Shown: positions 6,475-15,204 of the stretch, one piece after another
How the letters are laid out: each line of letters begins with the position of its first letter
Numbering within the stretch: the stretch's first letter is position 1
NCBI GenBank assembly: GCA_022844485.1
Contig: JALHLQ010000014.1
Location: 38,383 to 102,382, forward strand
DNA length: 64,000 nt
Reading direction: 5' to 3'
Source of the DNA: Xanthobacteraceae bacterium
GTDB taxonomy: Bacteria > Pseudomonadota > Alphaproteobacteria > Rhizobiales > Xanthobacteraceae
The notes under the pieces: model-generated
Seen by the model: only the letters and a program-made list of their open reading frames with translations
Told to the model about the DNA's origin: nothing
The model's database searches: none
Translations under genes and position numbers: made by a program

Positions 6475-8220
6475 TCACACTGCGGTTCGCCAGTCTGTCG
6501 CTTGCAGGCTGGGGCTAGGCTCGCGGTAAACAGAAATCGCTTTCAGCCCAGAGCGCCAGGCTCCGTTGAATACGTGCTCGACATCACGCACGCTCGCGCT
6601 TGACGGCAGATTGACAGTCTTGGACACGCCATCGTCGACTAGCTTGCACGCTGCCGCCAAGACTAAGAGATGCTCCGCCACGCTAAGCTCGCGGGCGTTC
6701 CTGAAAAGCGACCTTGTCGTCATCGCGCGGCGCGGCCACGACGTGCCGGTCATCGGGCCGATCACCAGTAGATCATTGCCCGGGCCGGCCCGGTGCACAT
6801 AGCCGGTTGCAGTCAGCACACGCGCCGGCAAGGAGTTCGCCAACTCGCGCGCTCGCAACATCGGCTCAATGCTAGCGTTGACGCCGAGCAGCAACGAGGT
6901 CCGCCCGGAAGGCGGCAGCGCGGTCGTCATCGCGTTGCGCAGGCCGTGCTGGGACACCGAGCTTTCGAGATCGCGCCATTCATGTTCACCGATGCCCGTG
7001 CTGTGCCGCGCAAACCGCCGGAGATAACCGGGCTCAGTGGCATAGCGCGAAACCGCGAAGCGCGGGAACGCGCCCCTTCGGGCGGCAAGCATCATCGATG
7101 CATGCTTCGAGCGGAAATTGATCGCGGACAACGCCGAGCGCAGCAGAGCGCAACTTTCTTCGCTCCCGTAATCGAGACCAACCCACAGCAAGGCGTCCGC
7201 AAAACCACAAACGCCGATGCCGATCTTTCGGTTCGAAGCCATCACGCTGTTGCTAGTCAAGGTCGGGAAGTTGCTCAGGCTGTTCTCTACGCTGTCATCA
7301 AGAACGCGCGTCAGGCATTCGGCCACGTCGCCCACGAGATCAAGGTCAAGGTCGAGGACGCTGGCCTTCCATCGCAAGCATGCCGCGAGATTGATGTAGG
7401 CAAAGATGCATGCTTCTCCCCGGGCCAAACCGACCTCAGCGCACGGCGCAGTAGTCGTGTAGGGCGAGATGGCCGCAACCGGATTGTCGGCGTTGAAGCG
7501 ATCGAGCGAAACCAGGCCAGGATCGCCGCACGCCCACGCGTTGCTGACCACCGCCTGCCAAAGTGTGCCGGCGTTGATGCGCTGGCCGTCACGTAACGCG
7601 TACTTGTCGCCAGCAGCCACCGCATCCATGAATGCGTCGGTCATGTCGACGGAAATGTTGAAGTGCTTTAGACCACGATGCGTCGTTTTCGCTGCGACGA
7701 ATGCGAGCACAGCGGAATGATCGATCGACACGTGCGCGATGTTGCCGATGTATCGTTCGCAGGCGGCTGTGTCTTCCAGACGGCTTGCGTGCCGGTTGAG
7801 AACCAAGAGCGCATCAACAGGGTCGGCCAAATTGTCGAGATTATAGCCTGATCCCATGTTGAGCTTGTAGTAATCTTCGGCCATGCGCAGCGCGCCCAGC
7901 GAAATCTCCTGCGTGACCAAAGGGACCGCGGTGCAAGACGCTAGCGTCGGCCGTCCTGCGGAAACATTCGTCAGCAGCGGCGAGCCGAGAATGCACACTC
8001 CATCTTCGACATATTGCTGGAATGCTGCAATGATCTTACGCGTGTCGCTGGGCAGTTCGCCGAGTTGCGCCTCGCACGACATCAGCCGGAGCGCCAGCTT
8101 ATCGACCACCGACTGCGCGGTGTCAGTCGGGCCGAGGATGTGGCCGCTCGCCATTATCGCGCGGCTGCTCGCGTTGAAGAAGACGCGGCGGTAAGACTCA
8201 CAGGGCTCGAATATGCGCAT
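6475..8220 (-). CDS. Class II-like ribonucleotide reductase, short divergent form
   Basis: 581 residues from the ATG at 8220 (a GTG at 8256 is also possible). The ribonucleotide reductase motifs occur in order: the first redox Cys (C96 in LASCTAVPL), FNISVDMTDAFM, WACGDPGLVSLDRFN, the radical-site APCAEV (C260, E262), the second redox Cys (C271), GIGVCGFADALL, ALPPSGRTSLLLGVNASIEPM and KTVNLPSS. The radical-loop Asn usual before Pro-Cys is Ala here, and the C-terminal CxxC tail that normally re-reduces the active site is absent. There is no NrdB-like gene nearby, which favours an adenosylcobalamin-dependent enzyme. It is the first gene of the operon with Nudix, HD-family and XRE/TPR genes. 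It is shorter than typical class II enzymes. Activity on ribonucleotides is inferred. Confidence 0.8.
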   Translation of the reverse strand: MRIFEPCESYRRVFFNASSRAIMASGHILGPTDTAQSVVDKLALRLMSCEAQLGELPSDTRKIIAAFQQYVEDGVCILGSPLLTNVSAGRPTLASCTAVPLVTQEISLGALRMAEDYYKLNMGSGYNLDNLADPVDALLVLNRHASRLEDTAACERYIGNIAHVSIDHSAVLAFVAAKTTHRGLKHFNISVDMTDAFMDAVAAGDKYALRDGQRINAGTLWQAVVSNAWACGDPGLVSLDRFNADNPVAAISPYTTTAPCAEVGLARGEACIFAYINLAACLRWKASVLDLDLDLVGDVAECLTRVLDDSVENSLSNFPTLTSNSVMASNRKIGIGVCGFADALLWVGLDYGSEESCALLRSALSAINFRSKHASMMLAARRGAFPRFAVSRYATEPGYLRRFARHSTGIGEHEWRDLESSVSQHGLRNAMTTALPPSGRTSLLLGVNASIEPMLRARELANSLPARVLTATGYVHRAGPGNDLLVIGPMTGTSWPRRAMTTRSLFRNARELSVAEHLLVLAAACKLVDDGVSKTVNLPSSASVRDVEHVFNGAWRSGLKAISVYREPSPSLQATDWRTAV

Positions 8221-8358
8221 GGCGGTGTCCAACTCGTCTACACACCAACCCCCCACGCCAGCTTACCTTGTTGGAGTGGCTCGAATTTGAAAATTTCTGA
8301 AAGTTCGCTAAGAGCCTGATCAGATTGTTTTTTCGGACGAATCCCGCTTTAGATTATC

Positions 8359-8388
8359 GTGAGGCCGGGGTGGGCGGCCCGGCCTCAC
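8359..8388 (-). terminator. Stem-loop after the 114-residue orphan gene
   Basis: GTGAGGCCGGG and CCCGGCCTCAC form an 11-pair stem with an eight-base loop, 40 bases downstream of the gene ending at 8429 and 139 bases or more upstream of the reductase gene. There is no clear T-run on either strand, so it may end transcription inefficiently or be a processing structure. Confidence 0.5.
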
Positions 8389-8428
8389 AGCGGCAAAGTG
8401 ACAGAGCGTGCCGGCTTGCTAGCAATCG

Positions 8429-8773
8429 TCATTGGCCACCCGGCACCTGATAGCCCTTGCTGACTTCCGGTGCGCCGGTGGAAACCTCACCCACCGCTTC
8501 TTCAATCTGCTTCGCGAGTTGGTGGAGACCAACCGCTTTGAGGATTTCGAGTGCGCCTCGATAGCTGTAACCAGCGGCGAAGCATCCGATCCCCAGCGCC
8601 TTGGACCGAATCATCAGCTTCGCGCATCTTTCCGCCGCTACCGGCTTTGCATCCAGCGCCACGGCGGCGACCGTCAGCACGAGGCCGACCGACCCCGCGT
8701 TCGTGACTGGCGTTGCCATCGACGCGATGGAGATCATGACGCCGACGAGCATGGAGAGGTCTTTCCTGTTCAT
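8429..8773 (-). CDS. Small hydrophobic protein of unknown function
   Basis: 114 residues from the ATG at 8773, chosen because AAGGGTGA lies upstream and the longer frame has no signal. The first 45 residues are hydrophobic with small side chains (MNRKDLSMLVGVMISIASMA, then GSVGLVLTVAAVAL), fitting one or two membrane segments. The second half has two Cys (AERCAKLM and GIGCFAAGYSY) and a helical stretch LHQLAKQIEEAVGEV. I recognise no family. It lies alone between the nucleotide operon and the Replic_Relax gene. Confidence 0.55.
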   Translation of the reverse strand: MNRKDLSMLVGVMISIASMATPVTNAGSVGLVLTVAAVALDAKPVAAERCAKLMIRSKALGIGCFAAGYSYRGALEILKAVGLHQLAKQIEEAVGEVSTGAPEVSKGYQVPGGQ

Positions 8774-9219
8774 GGTGTCACCCTTTCTTTGGAGGACCAT
8801 GATCCATTTGTAGGGAGCCGTTCGACCGGGCACTTGACAATCTATGCAAGTCGCTGCCGGGCATGGACGGCGTGAGGCCCGCGCATCAGCAGCGATTCGG
8901 GAGAGATGGCCCACTCCTTTGTGGTCTTTGTTTTCAAGTCCTTGTGCCTCCACATCTAGTGCAGCGGTGGCAATGGCACGCATCGTTGCGTACGACTGCA
9001 ATCTGTGGCGATGTCGCCCGACGGAAAGAGCGCGCGTTCGCCTCCTGTATGTGGAGAAATGGAAACGCCCGCTATGAGGAACCTGAGAATTCAGCTCACC
9101 GTCGCGGCTCCACGAAAAGAGCGAGCCCCACTAATCGCGGGGCATGAAAAATAAAAGGATCAAACAATAGTGATCACGACCTTCCGGGCTTTTGGCTCAG
9201 CAACGCCGCGCCCTTGGCT
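8774..9219. other. 446-bp non-coding stretch with one terminator
   Basis: No open frame here has coding character or a ribosome binding site. The left part should contain the promoter of the 114-residue gene; the right part has the hairpin at 9125-9143. Nothing else stands out. Confidence 0.5.
9125..9143 (-). terminator. Hairpin downstream of the Replic_Relax gene
   Basis: On the minus strand GCCCC and GGGGC pair around a nine-base loop, followed by TCGCTCTTTT. It lies 77 bases beyond the stop of the gene ending at 9220. Confidence 0.45.
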
Positions 9220-10206
9220 CTATGGCCTGTCGATCCGGAACACCTCATTCCCCACACGCTGCCACGCATCAGTGAGCAAGTGCGCCGTCGGCTCGGGAGC
9301 TTTATCGAAGTCGCCCAGGCTGCTCATCGTTTTAAACAGAAACAGCTTGCTCTTTCCCTCGCTCGCCAGATCCCGCACGAGCGACATGATGTTCGTCATG
9401 TGAGGCTCGTTCGTCGTGACGGTTAGGATGAGTAGATTGGGAAGACCGAGGTGCGACTTGTGGATGCTCTGGGCTGAGATTTGTCGGTAGGCCAGAATCT
9501 TTCTCAGATAGCTTGTCTGGTTCAGGTCCGAGCGGCTTACGGGCTGTGTGTTCCGGTCGGCTTCGACAGCGAAGAAGCGATATGCCTTCGCCTCGTCGCG
9601 CTTATACTCCAACCCGAATAGCCCATCCGGCACGATCTTAATATCCGCGCGTTGCGTTGCCCCCGTACGCGGGAACGTGTGCGAGATCGAGACCGATATC
9701 GCGAACGGATTATCGAGTTTGCGCGTGCTCTCCGGCGCCCTCGCGATGATCTCCTGCCACGAGATAAAGCGCAGGCTCGGGTCCTGCCGAACGCCAAGCT
9801 CTATTGACGCCATGCAGTCGCAAATCATCAACTGATGGGCAAACTGCCGATACGCGCCCATACGCCCCTTTTTCAGAAGCGGGCTGTCGTTGTGAATTAG
9901 ACCGCGTTCGCGAAGCACCCGCTCGCCCCGGTCGTCCAGTTCATAGATGACAGGCATGTAGCGGCAGTTCGCAAACTGCCATTGCTGCTCCGGTCGATTG
10001 ATGTACCGGCCGTCATGATACAAATGCCCAAGTCGCTCCTTGAAGCGTGTCTCCGAATTGCCTCCGAGGAATGCATAGAGAAAATTGGAACGCAGGAAGT
10101 GATAGCGATTGAGCAACTCAAACAATTCGACATCGCGCTCTGTCAGCTCTATGCGCTTGCCCGAGCTAATCCGGCGCATGCGGGAGCGACGTTTGGTTGC
10201 TTGCAT
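9220..10206 (-). CDS. Replication-relaxation (Replic_Relax) family protein
   Basis: 328 residues. The N-terminal part (LTERDVELFELLNRYHFLRSN, then a turn and TRFKERLGHLYHDGRYINR) is a winged-helix pattern typical of Replic_Relax proteins, which occur on plasmids and integrative elements and are thought to act in DNA processing or mobilisation. The C-terminal half is alpha/beta with an acidic patch (ADIKIVPDGLFGLEY, then FFAVEADRNTQP), reminiscent of nuclease-like folds. The ATG at 10206 starts seven bases after the methyltransferase stop, so the two are an operon; a TTG at 10224 is also in frame. Confidence 0.65.
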   Translation of the reverse strand: MQATKRRSRMRRISSGKRIELTERDVELFELLNRYHFLRSNFLYAFLGGNSETRFKERLGHLYHDGRYINRPEQQWQFANCRYMPVIYELDDRGERVLRERGLIHNDSPLLKKGRMGAYRQFAHQLMICDCMASIELGVRQDPSLRFISWQEIIARAPESTRKLDNPFAISVSISHTFPRTGATQRADIKIVPDGLFGLEYKRDEAKAYRFFAVEADRNTQPVSRSDLNQTSYLRKILAYRQISAQSIHKSHLGLPNLLILTVTTNEPHMTNIMSLVRDLASEGKSKLFLFKTMSSLGDFDKAPEPTAHLLTDAWQRVGNEVFRIDRP

Positions 10207-10213
10207 GGTCCGG

Positions 10214-10771
10214 CTAGGCGGCAATCAGGATGTCGCTTCGGACCTCATTGCCCCACACGTCCCAGCCGTCGGCTTCGCTGCGCGCAAATAGCTCCAACCG
10301 GGGAGCATGGCTAACCCGCTCGATCATGGTCCGCATCTCGCCCGGCTTCGCGGAATGTGCCGTGCGAGAAGCATGGATGGCGGTGATGCCCTGGGCGCGC
10401 TTGCTGTCGTCCGTGGTGCGATACGGCAGCCGGCCGCGTACGCCGAAGAGGCAATGCTCGGTTTGGCCTCTGTAATACTGTCCAAGGCCGAAGCGGTCTT
10501 TCACCCACGTGATTGTCGTTTTGTACCGAAAACCCCAGTTGTCCATGACGAGCAGGCCGTTGGCCAGGTGCGTGTTCGTCACCCACAGATACAGGTGGCA
10601 CCCGTCATCGTCGATATGCGGCTGCAAGCTATTGCCGAGCCGAAGAATCGCAGCGATCGGCATGCGAGGATAGTGCCGGTCGGCACCACGCTTGACTTTA
10701 CCGCCGCCGTACTCCGGCCAAGGCGGGTCTGCATAAATCACTCGATACGCGGAACGTTTATGGAATTTCAT
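10214..10771 (-). CDS. MT-A70 family DNA adenine methyltransferase
   Basis: 185 residues. The catalytic DPPW motif occurs early (RVIYADPPWPEYGGG), followed by the typical HLYLWVTNTHL, GFRYKTTITWVKDRFGLGQYYR and TEHCLFGVRG blocks, and RTAHSAKPGEMRTMIERVS near the end with the SAM-binding KP. This class methylates adenine N6 in DNA on phages and mobile elements. No restriction endonuclease gene is next to it, so it is an orphan enzyme that may protect or regulate the island. GAGGA lies eight bases before the ATG at 10771. It heads an operon with the Replic_Relax gene. Confidence 0.85.
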   Translation of the reverse strand: MKFHKRSAYRVIYADPPWPEYGGGKVKRGADRHYPRMPIAAILRLGNSLQPHIDDDGCHLYLWVTNTHLANGLLVMDNWGFRYKTTITWVKDRFGLGQYYRGQTEHCLFGVRGRLPYRTTDDSKRAQGITAIHASRTAHSAKPGEMRTMIERVSHAPRLELFARSEADGWDVWGNEVRSDILIAA

Positions 10772-10994
10772 CCGTGTTGTCCTCGTTGAAGAGGGCACGG
10801 GAAGTAGAAGAAAAGTCATTCGCCGTAACCGTTCGGCATACTCTGCCGCTTGCACGATTGAGCGCGAATGTATCACTATGCGGCGCGGATCAACTTTTAT
10901 TGCAAGAAAAGGCGTCGACCTGCAACCTCAGAAATTTCTTGTGCGCATTGGCAACGCCCGCGTTGATCAACGCCTAGTTGGTCCTTTGCGGCCG

Positions 10995-13421
10995 TCAACT
11001 TAGTGAAACGGCAAGAACTCCCGAAAGCATCGTTATGCGTGTGATGCCTACACTGTAGGGAACACGAAAATAAAAGAGCACTGCCGAGCCCGCTTGAAAA
11101 GCAAGGCCAACAGCGAGCGCCACTTTGCTCTCAAATGATTCCAATGCGAAGAACGCAAGAACAAGAGTCGCGAACATGCCCACCCAGCCAACGGCTAAAG
11201 CCGCCCGGTTACCGAGAAAATGCGCAATAGTATGGATTCCGGCCGCAACATCGCCTTTAAGGTCAAGCGCGTCGAGCAACGTCTCACGGAAAACGATGTA
11301 GGACAGCAGAAGGCCTAAAATGATCGTTGGCAGCGTGAATCCCACCGCGTCGTGTGCGAACAAGAACGGCGTCATTGCCAACATGGCCGTATACAGGCCT
11401 TTAACCACGGGCCACCTCTTTGAGACCGGAGAGTAAGCAAAAAGAGCCGTCGCAATCACGGCGATCCAAAGTGCGGATGAAGAACCGAACCCGAAATGCG
11501 CCGATCCGAGGGCGATCACCAAAAATGCTACGACGCCGCGCCATGCCGAGGCTCGAGACAGAAGCCCCAAAGCGATCGGTCGGCTCTTTCCCGCTATACG
11601 ATCTTTTTCAAGATCATATATATCGTTCATCACAAATCCGCTCATCGTTACAAACGTCATCGCAACAAAGGCCGCCAACGAATTCTGCCAGTCACCAAAT
11701 GCTGATCTAAAAACTATCAACAAGGCCGCAAATCCTGCGATCCAACTGACGCCCAACCTTCCGGACTGAAAAAGTAGCTTCGTTGAGAGCAGGCAGTTTT
11801 GAATCCTTGAAATGACCATCTGTGCGGTGGCTGTTTCTTGGGTCGTAGATTTCATTTCGTTGATTTTCTCAGTTTCCATGACGGTCATAGCAAGTTTCGT
11901 AGGCCGAAATATTGTCGTCAGGACTGCTAGTACTGAAAGGACGACAACGGCAATCCCAACAAGCGCGAGCCGCGAGGAGAAATGGCTTCTCGTCGCTTCT
12001 GCCGATCCCTCCGGAAATATGAATAGCACAAACCACGCAAAGGTGAGGACTATGCAAACCAATTGAGACATGGCCAACAGTAGAAAAAGGCAAGCGGCAT
12101 CAAACGAATAGAGGCGCGGGTTCCATATATTGCGCACGAAGGCGTCTAGTCTCAAGCCGAACAAATCCTTCGACAACCTTAAAAGGCCCGCCATAAAGCC
12201 AACAAGCGCTATCAGAGCCAGCAAAGTTTGGAAAGACGACTGATCAGTTATCGGTGGCGCCGAAAATCTAGCAAAGCCTGCAATGCTTAAAATAAATGCG
12301 ACTGGAGTCCCGTATCCCACGGCAAAGCTGAAGACGAGCGCTACTTTTGATTTTTTTAACACGGGGTCGAGCGCCAACCAGAACAAAACAAACGTGTAGA
12401 CCACCACAATTATTGGAAAGAAGCTCATTTCTGTAAAAAAGGCCGGCGAAAGCAAGAAGAGGGTGGGATATACGACACCCGACCAATTAGCTCCCTGGAG
12501 ATAAAACTCAATACCTCGATGATCGGCTGAATAGTGAGTATCGTGTTTGTTTAAAAAATAGAGATGCTTTGTCACCTCGCCAAATCCTAGAAAGAATGTA
12601 ATCATTACGGCAAGCGAAATGAATTTCGCTGATGACCATCCGAGAGCGAAAAATGCCAAAAGACCGAGGCCAATTACGAAGAGAGGGCCGCCAACATAAA
12701 TTATCACCGCACGAACTCGCCAGACGTAATACAAGGATACAACGGTGATTGAACCGACTAGATACGCCGCGTCTTCCCACGAGGAGAGCGCCATAATACT
12801 TTCATACGGTTGGGCGAGCCTTCGCTTCAACAATAGCCCGAGCGAGAAATTAACAATGCATAATAGAAACGCAGGAACAAAAATGAGATTTTCAAAGCTC
12901 TTCTGACGCTTGTCAGCCTCGGTGTCGGGGACAGAAGCAGACTTGTACAGACGGTAAGACGTTACGCAGTAATAGAACAAGGGCGAAGTTAGGATTAGCA
13001 CATAAAAAAAGTCCCCCCAATAAACGCTCGGTGACGCCGAGACCGACCACACCATTATGAATAAGACGACGCCGGCCCATGCTAGTGACCATTGAGCTGC
13101 CGAAACTTCATGATTCTGATATCGCGGCGCCGAGTACATCTGGCGGTATGCGAGAAATGCGACATTGGGCAATACATACAAAAAGGCGATCGTCAGGCTT
13201 GATTTGTTTGTGAGCATGTCCCACTCGGGAAATGCTTTTGTCGCAGCCACCAAACCTGTAAGCATGCACAATGCTGCGATGGCCAGAAGCGCAAGTGCTT
13301 TTGCGAGCTCTAGCCCTATAGCTTTGATGATAACCCCCACGAGATGCCCCCAGATCAATTCAAACTTGGATAGTACAAATTTGCGTGCGCAGCTTTCAAG
13401 TGCATCAAGCGTCTTTACCAC
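10995..13421 (-). CDS. Giant membrane protein with C-terminal UbiA-type prenyltransferase domain
   Basis: 808 residues. Residues up to about 500 form a polytopic region with roughly twelve hydrophobic helices and no motif I can name; a short polar linker (METEKINEMKSTTQETATAQ) follows; the last 280 residues are a UbiA-fold domain with the two aspartate motifs NDIYDLEKDR and DALDLKGD. UbiA enzymes transfer isoprenoid chains to quinone, heme or sugar acceptors in the membrane. The fusion is unusual. The gene is visibly more AT-rich than its neighbours, a sign of separate acquisition. It begins with GTG and a weak ribosome site. Substrate and partner are unknown. Confidence 0.7.
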   Translation of the reverse strand: MVKTLDALESCARKFVLSKFELIWGHLVGVIIKAIGLELAKALALLAIAALCMLTGLVAATKAFPEWDMLTNKSSLTIAFLYVLPNVAFLAYRQMYSAPRYQNHEVSAAQWSLAWAGVVLFIMVWSVSASPSVYWGDFFYVLILTSPLFYYCVTSYRLYKSASVPDTEADKRQKSFENLIFVPAFLLCIVNFSLGLLLKRRLAQPYESIMALSSWEDAAYLVGSITVVSLYYVWRVRAVIIYVGGPLFVIGLGLLAFFALGWSSAKFISLAVMITFFLGFGEVTKHLYFLNKHDTHYSADHRGIEFYLQGANWSGVVYPTLFLLSPAFFTEMSFFPIIVVVYTFVLFWLALDPVLKKSKVALVFSFAVGYGTPVAFILSIAGFARFSAPPITDQSSFQTLLALIALVGFMAGLLRLSKDLFGLRLDAFVRNIWNPRLYSFDAACLFLLLAMSQLVCIVLTFAWFVLFIFPEGSAEATRSHFSSRLALVGIAVVVLSVLAVLTTIFRPTKLAMTVMETEKINEMKSTTQETATAQMVISRIQNCLLSTKLLFQSGRLGVSWIAGFAALLIVFRSAFGDWQNSLAAFVAMTFVTMSGFVMNDIYDLEKDRIAGKSRPIALGLLSRASAWRGVVAFLVIALGSAHFGFGSSSALWIAVIATALFAYSPVSKRWPVVKGLYTAMLAMTPFLFAHDAVGFTLPTIILGLLLSYIVFRETLLDALDLKGDVAAGIHTIAHFLGNRAALAVGWVGMFATLVLAFFALESFESKVALAVGLAFQAGSAVLFYFRVPYSVGITRITMLSGVLAVSLS

Positions 13422-13455
13422 CTAATAAATCGGGTGGATTGGTGATTTTGAAAGT

Positions 13456-13484
13456 AAATCCGGTCGTTTGTGACGGCCGGATTT
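13456..13484 (-). terminator. Stem-loop between a small membrane gene and the UbiA-fusion gene
   Basis: AAATCCGG (13456-13463) and CCGGATTT (13477-13484) pair around a 13-base loop, just after the stop of the 55-residue gene on the minus strand. The A/T ends fit an intrinsic terminator. Confidence 0.5.
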
Positions 13485-13503
13485 GGTATTCGGAGCGCCA
13501 GCG

Positions 13504-13671
13504 TTAACCACCGACGATATATTTTGCGACTGCTCCGGGAGCCGCACCGCCAAGCATCCATACCGGTATGGCGAGCCGGGTTGGCAGATGCAGTACTTCG
13601 ATGCTCAGGAAGGCAACAGTCAAATATCCCATCGCGAACGCAGCGATGCCAATCCAGTCTGACAGAACCAT
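13504..13671 (-). CDS. 55-residue membrane protein of unknown function
   Basis: The ATG at 13671 has GGAGGAG eight bases upstream; the longer in-frame version has no site. The protein has two hydrophobic segments (IGIAAFAMGYLTVAFLSIEVL and AIPVWMLGGAAPGAVAKYIV), so it spans the membrane twice. It lies between the UbiA-fusion gene and the VirD4-like ATPase gene with its own terminator. No family recognised. Confidence 0.5.
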   Translation of the reverse strand: MVLSDWIGIAAFAMGYLTVAFLSIEVLHLPTRLAIPVWMLGGAAPGAVAKYIVGG

Positions 13672-13817
13672 CTCCGTTTCTCCTCCGCTGTTGAGCGGTG
13701 GAAGCCGAAGAAGAATTGTCCTGCGTACCTCAGCCTTCAACGTCCAACAACGGGGAGACTCGCTAGATTCAATCACAAATTTGAGGATCAGCAAGCGGCC
13801 GCGCGACGGAGCGTACC

Positions 13818-13980
13818 TCATCCGATACTAAAGCGGCGGGTGATTGTTGTGGGGGCAGCGGCTCGCTTGCGGCTTTTCAGCGCGCGTTTGATATCCTCAG
13901 CTTTGGTCACGCCGTAGATTTCGTGTGCGCATTTTCGCGAAATGGAGCATCTCGTATAGCGTCGCCGACGATTCGAAGCT
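13818..13980 (-). pseudogene. Frame-broken C-terminal tail of the VirD4/HerA-like ATPase gene
   Basis: Right after the ATPase stop at 13981, the same frame continues SFESSATLYEMLHFAK and then, after a one-base shift, EIYGVTKAEDIKRALKSRKR before a stop at 13818. The pattern (helix, tyrosine-glycine, then a charged helix) resembles the end of such ATPases; the second ATPase in this island also ends in a charged helix followed by RYAVP. A stop codon plus a frameshift seems to have removed the tail. Confidence 0.4.
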
Positions 13981-15204
13981 TCATTCAGCGCGTAGTCTCC
14001 CTTGAACGCACCCGACGTTAGTATCCGTATCGCCTTCCGCCGGAGGCAGCGTCGCTGCGCTAAAGGGCTTCGAGGGCATACCGTTAATCATGAGCTTCAG
14101 ATAGATGCGGTAGTTCGGAAGCTGCATGAGATCGATTTGCTCGAAGCGCTCCACAAACTCGCGCTCCAAATACGGTGCGTCCTCGGCACCGATACGAAAT
14201 GAGATAACGGTTGCGGCATTTCCCAAGACGGCGTGTCTGATCTCCGGCTCTAACTGGTGCATATACTGGTGGGCGACCGTAAAGCCGACTCGATACTTAC
14301 GCTGTTCTGAAAACATGTTGACGAGCGCGAGGGTCGTAAAGCTCTGGAACTCGTCGACATAGACGAAGAAGTCGCGCCGCTTCGGCGCTGGCATGTCCGC
14401 TCGACTGAACGCAGCAAGGCCAATCGTTGTCACCAGCAAGCCGCCCAGGAGCGACGAGCTATCCTCGCCCAGCCTCCCCTTGGCGAGATTCACTAGCAGC
14501 ACCCCGCCCTCGTCCATTAGCTTGCGGACGTGCAGGTCCTTCTCAGGCCTTGTGAGAATACGATTGAGCAACGGGTCGGCCAGGAACGCGCCGATTTTGT
14601 TCTGTATCGGCGCGATACCGTCGGCGCGGTAGCCAAAGGTGAAGCGTTCGAACTCCTTCTCCAAGAAATTGCGCACTGTCTCGTTCTGGAGCGATTTGAC
14701 GACTTCCTTCCGGTACTTCTGATCTGTCATCAGCCTGAGAACGTCGTGCAGCGTGGCGTCCGGTTGCTCTAGGAGGGCAAGCAAGACGTTGCGCAGGATG
14801 TGCTCCATGCGCACACCCCACGATTCGGCCCACATTTTTTTGAGGACCTCCATAAGCCCGGAAGCGGCGAGCGAGATAAACTCTCCGCGCACTTGCCGCA
14901 GGGGATTGTACCCATACGGCTGCGCCGGGTCGGACGCGTTGAGGTAGATGGCGTCTTCGCGGCCTGAGGCCGGAATGCGCGAGGCAACGCGCTCGACCAA
15001 GTCCCCATGCGGATCGATGAGTGCGAAACCGTGCCCCCGCTCCAGGTCCTGCAAGGCCATGCCTTCAAGGAGCGTCGACTTGCCGGTGCCTGTCTTGCCG
15101 ATGATGTAGATGTGGGAGAAGCGGTCCTCGGTCTTTATGCCGAACACGCGACGGTCGTCGCGGAAATCGACGCGGGCGATGTTGATGATTCCAGACGAGG
15201 GCAT
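13981..15204 (-). CDS. VirD4/HerA-type DNA-transfer ATPase
   Basis: 407 residues. Walker A is GKTGTGKST (about residues 36-44) and Walker B is FFVYVDEFQSF, followed by the sensor-like VAHQYMHQLEPEIRHAVLGN typical of type IV coupling-protein-like ATPases encoded on integrative elements. There is no N-terminal membrane segment, so it is the cytoplasmic kind. Such ATPases pump DNA or act in DNA processing. It probably works with the Replic_Relax protein encoded 4 kb downstream. Its C-terminus may be truncated (see 13818-13980). A GTG at 15231 is an alternative start; neither start has a strong ribosome site. Confidence 0.8.
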   Translation of the reverse strand: MPSSGIINIARVDFRDDRRVFGIKTEDRFSHIYIIGKTGTGKSTLLEGMALQDLERGHGFALIDPHGDLVERVASRIPASGREDAIYLNASDPAQPYGYNPLRQVRGEFISLAASGLMEVLKKMWAESWGVRMEHILRNVLLALLEQPDATLHDVLRLMTDQKYRKEVVKSLQNETVRNFLEKEFERFTFGYRADGIAPIQNKIGAFLADPLLNRILTRPEKDLHVRKLMDEGGVLLVNLAKGRLGEDSSSLLGGLLVTTIGLAAFSRADMPAPKRRDFFVYVDEFQSFTTLALVNMFSEQRKYRVGFTVAHQYMHQLEPEIRHAVLGNAATVISFRIGAEDAPYLEREFVERFEQIDLMQLPNYRIYLKLMINGMPSKPFSAATLPPAEGDTDTNVGCVQGRLRAE

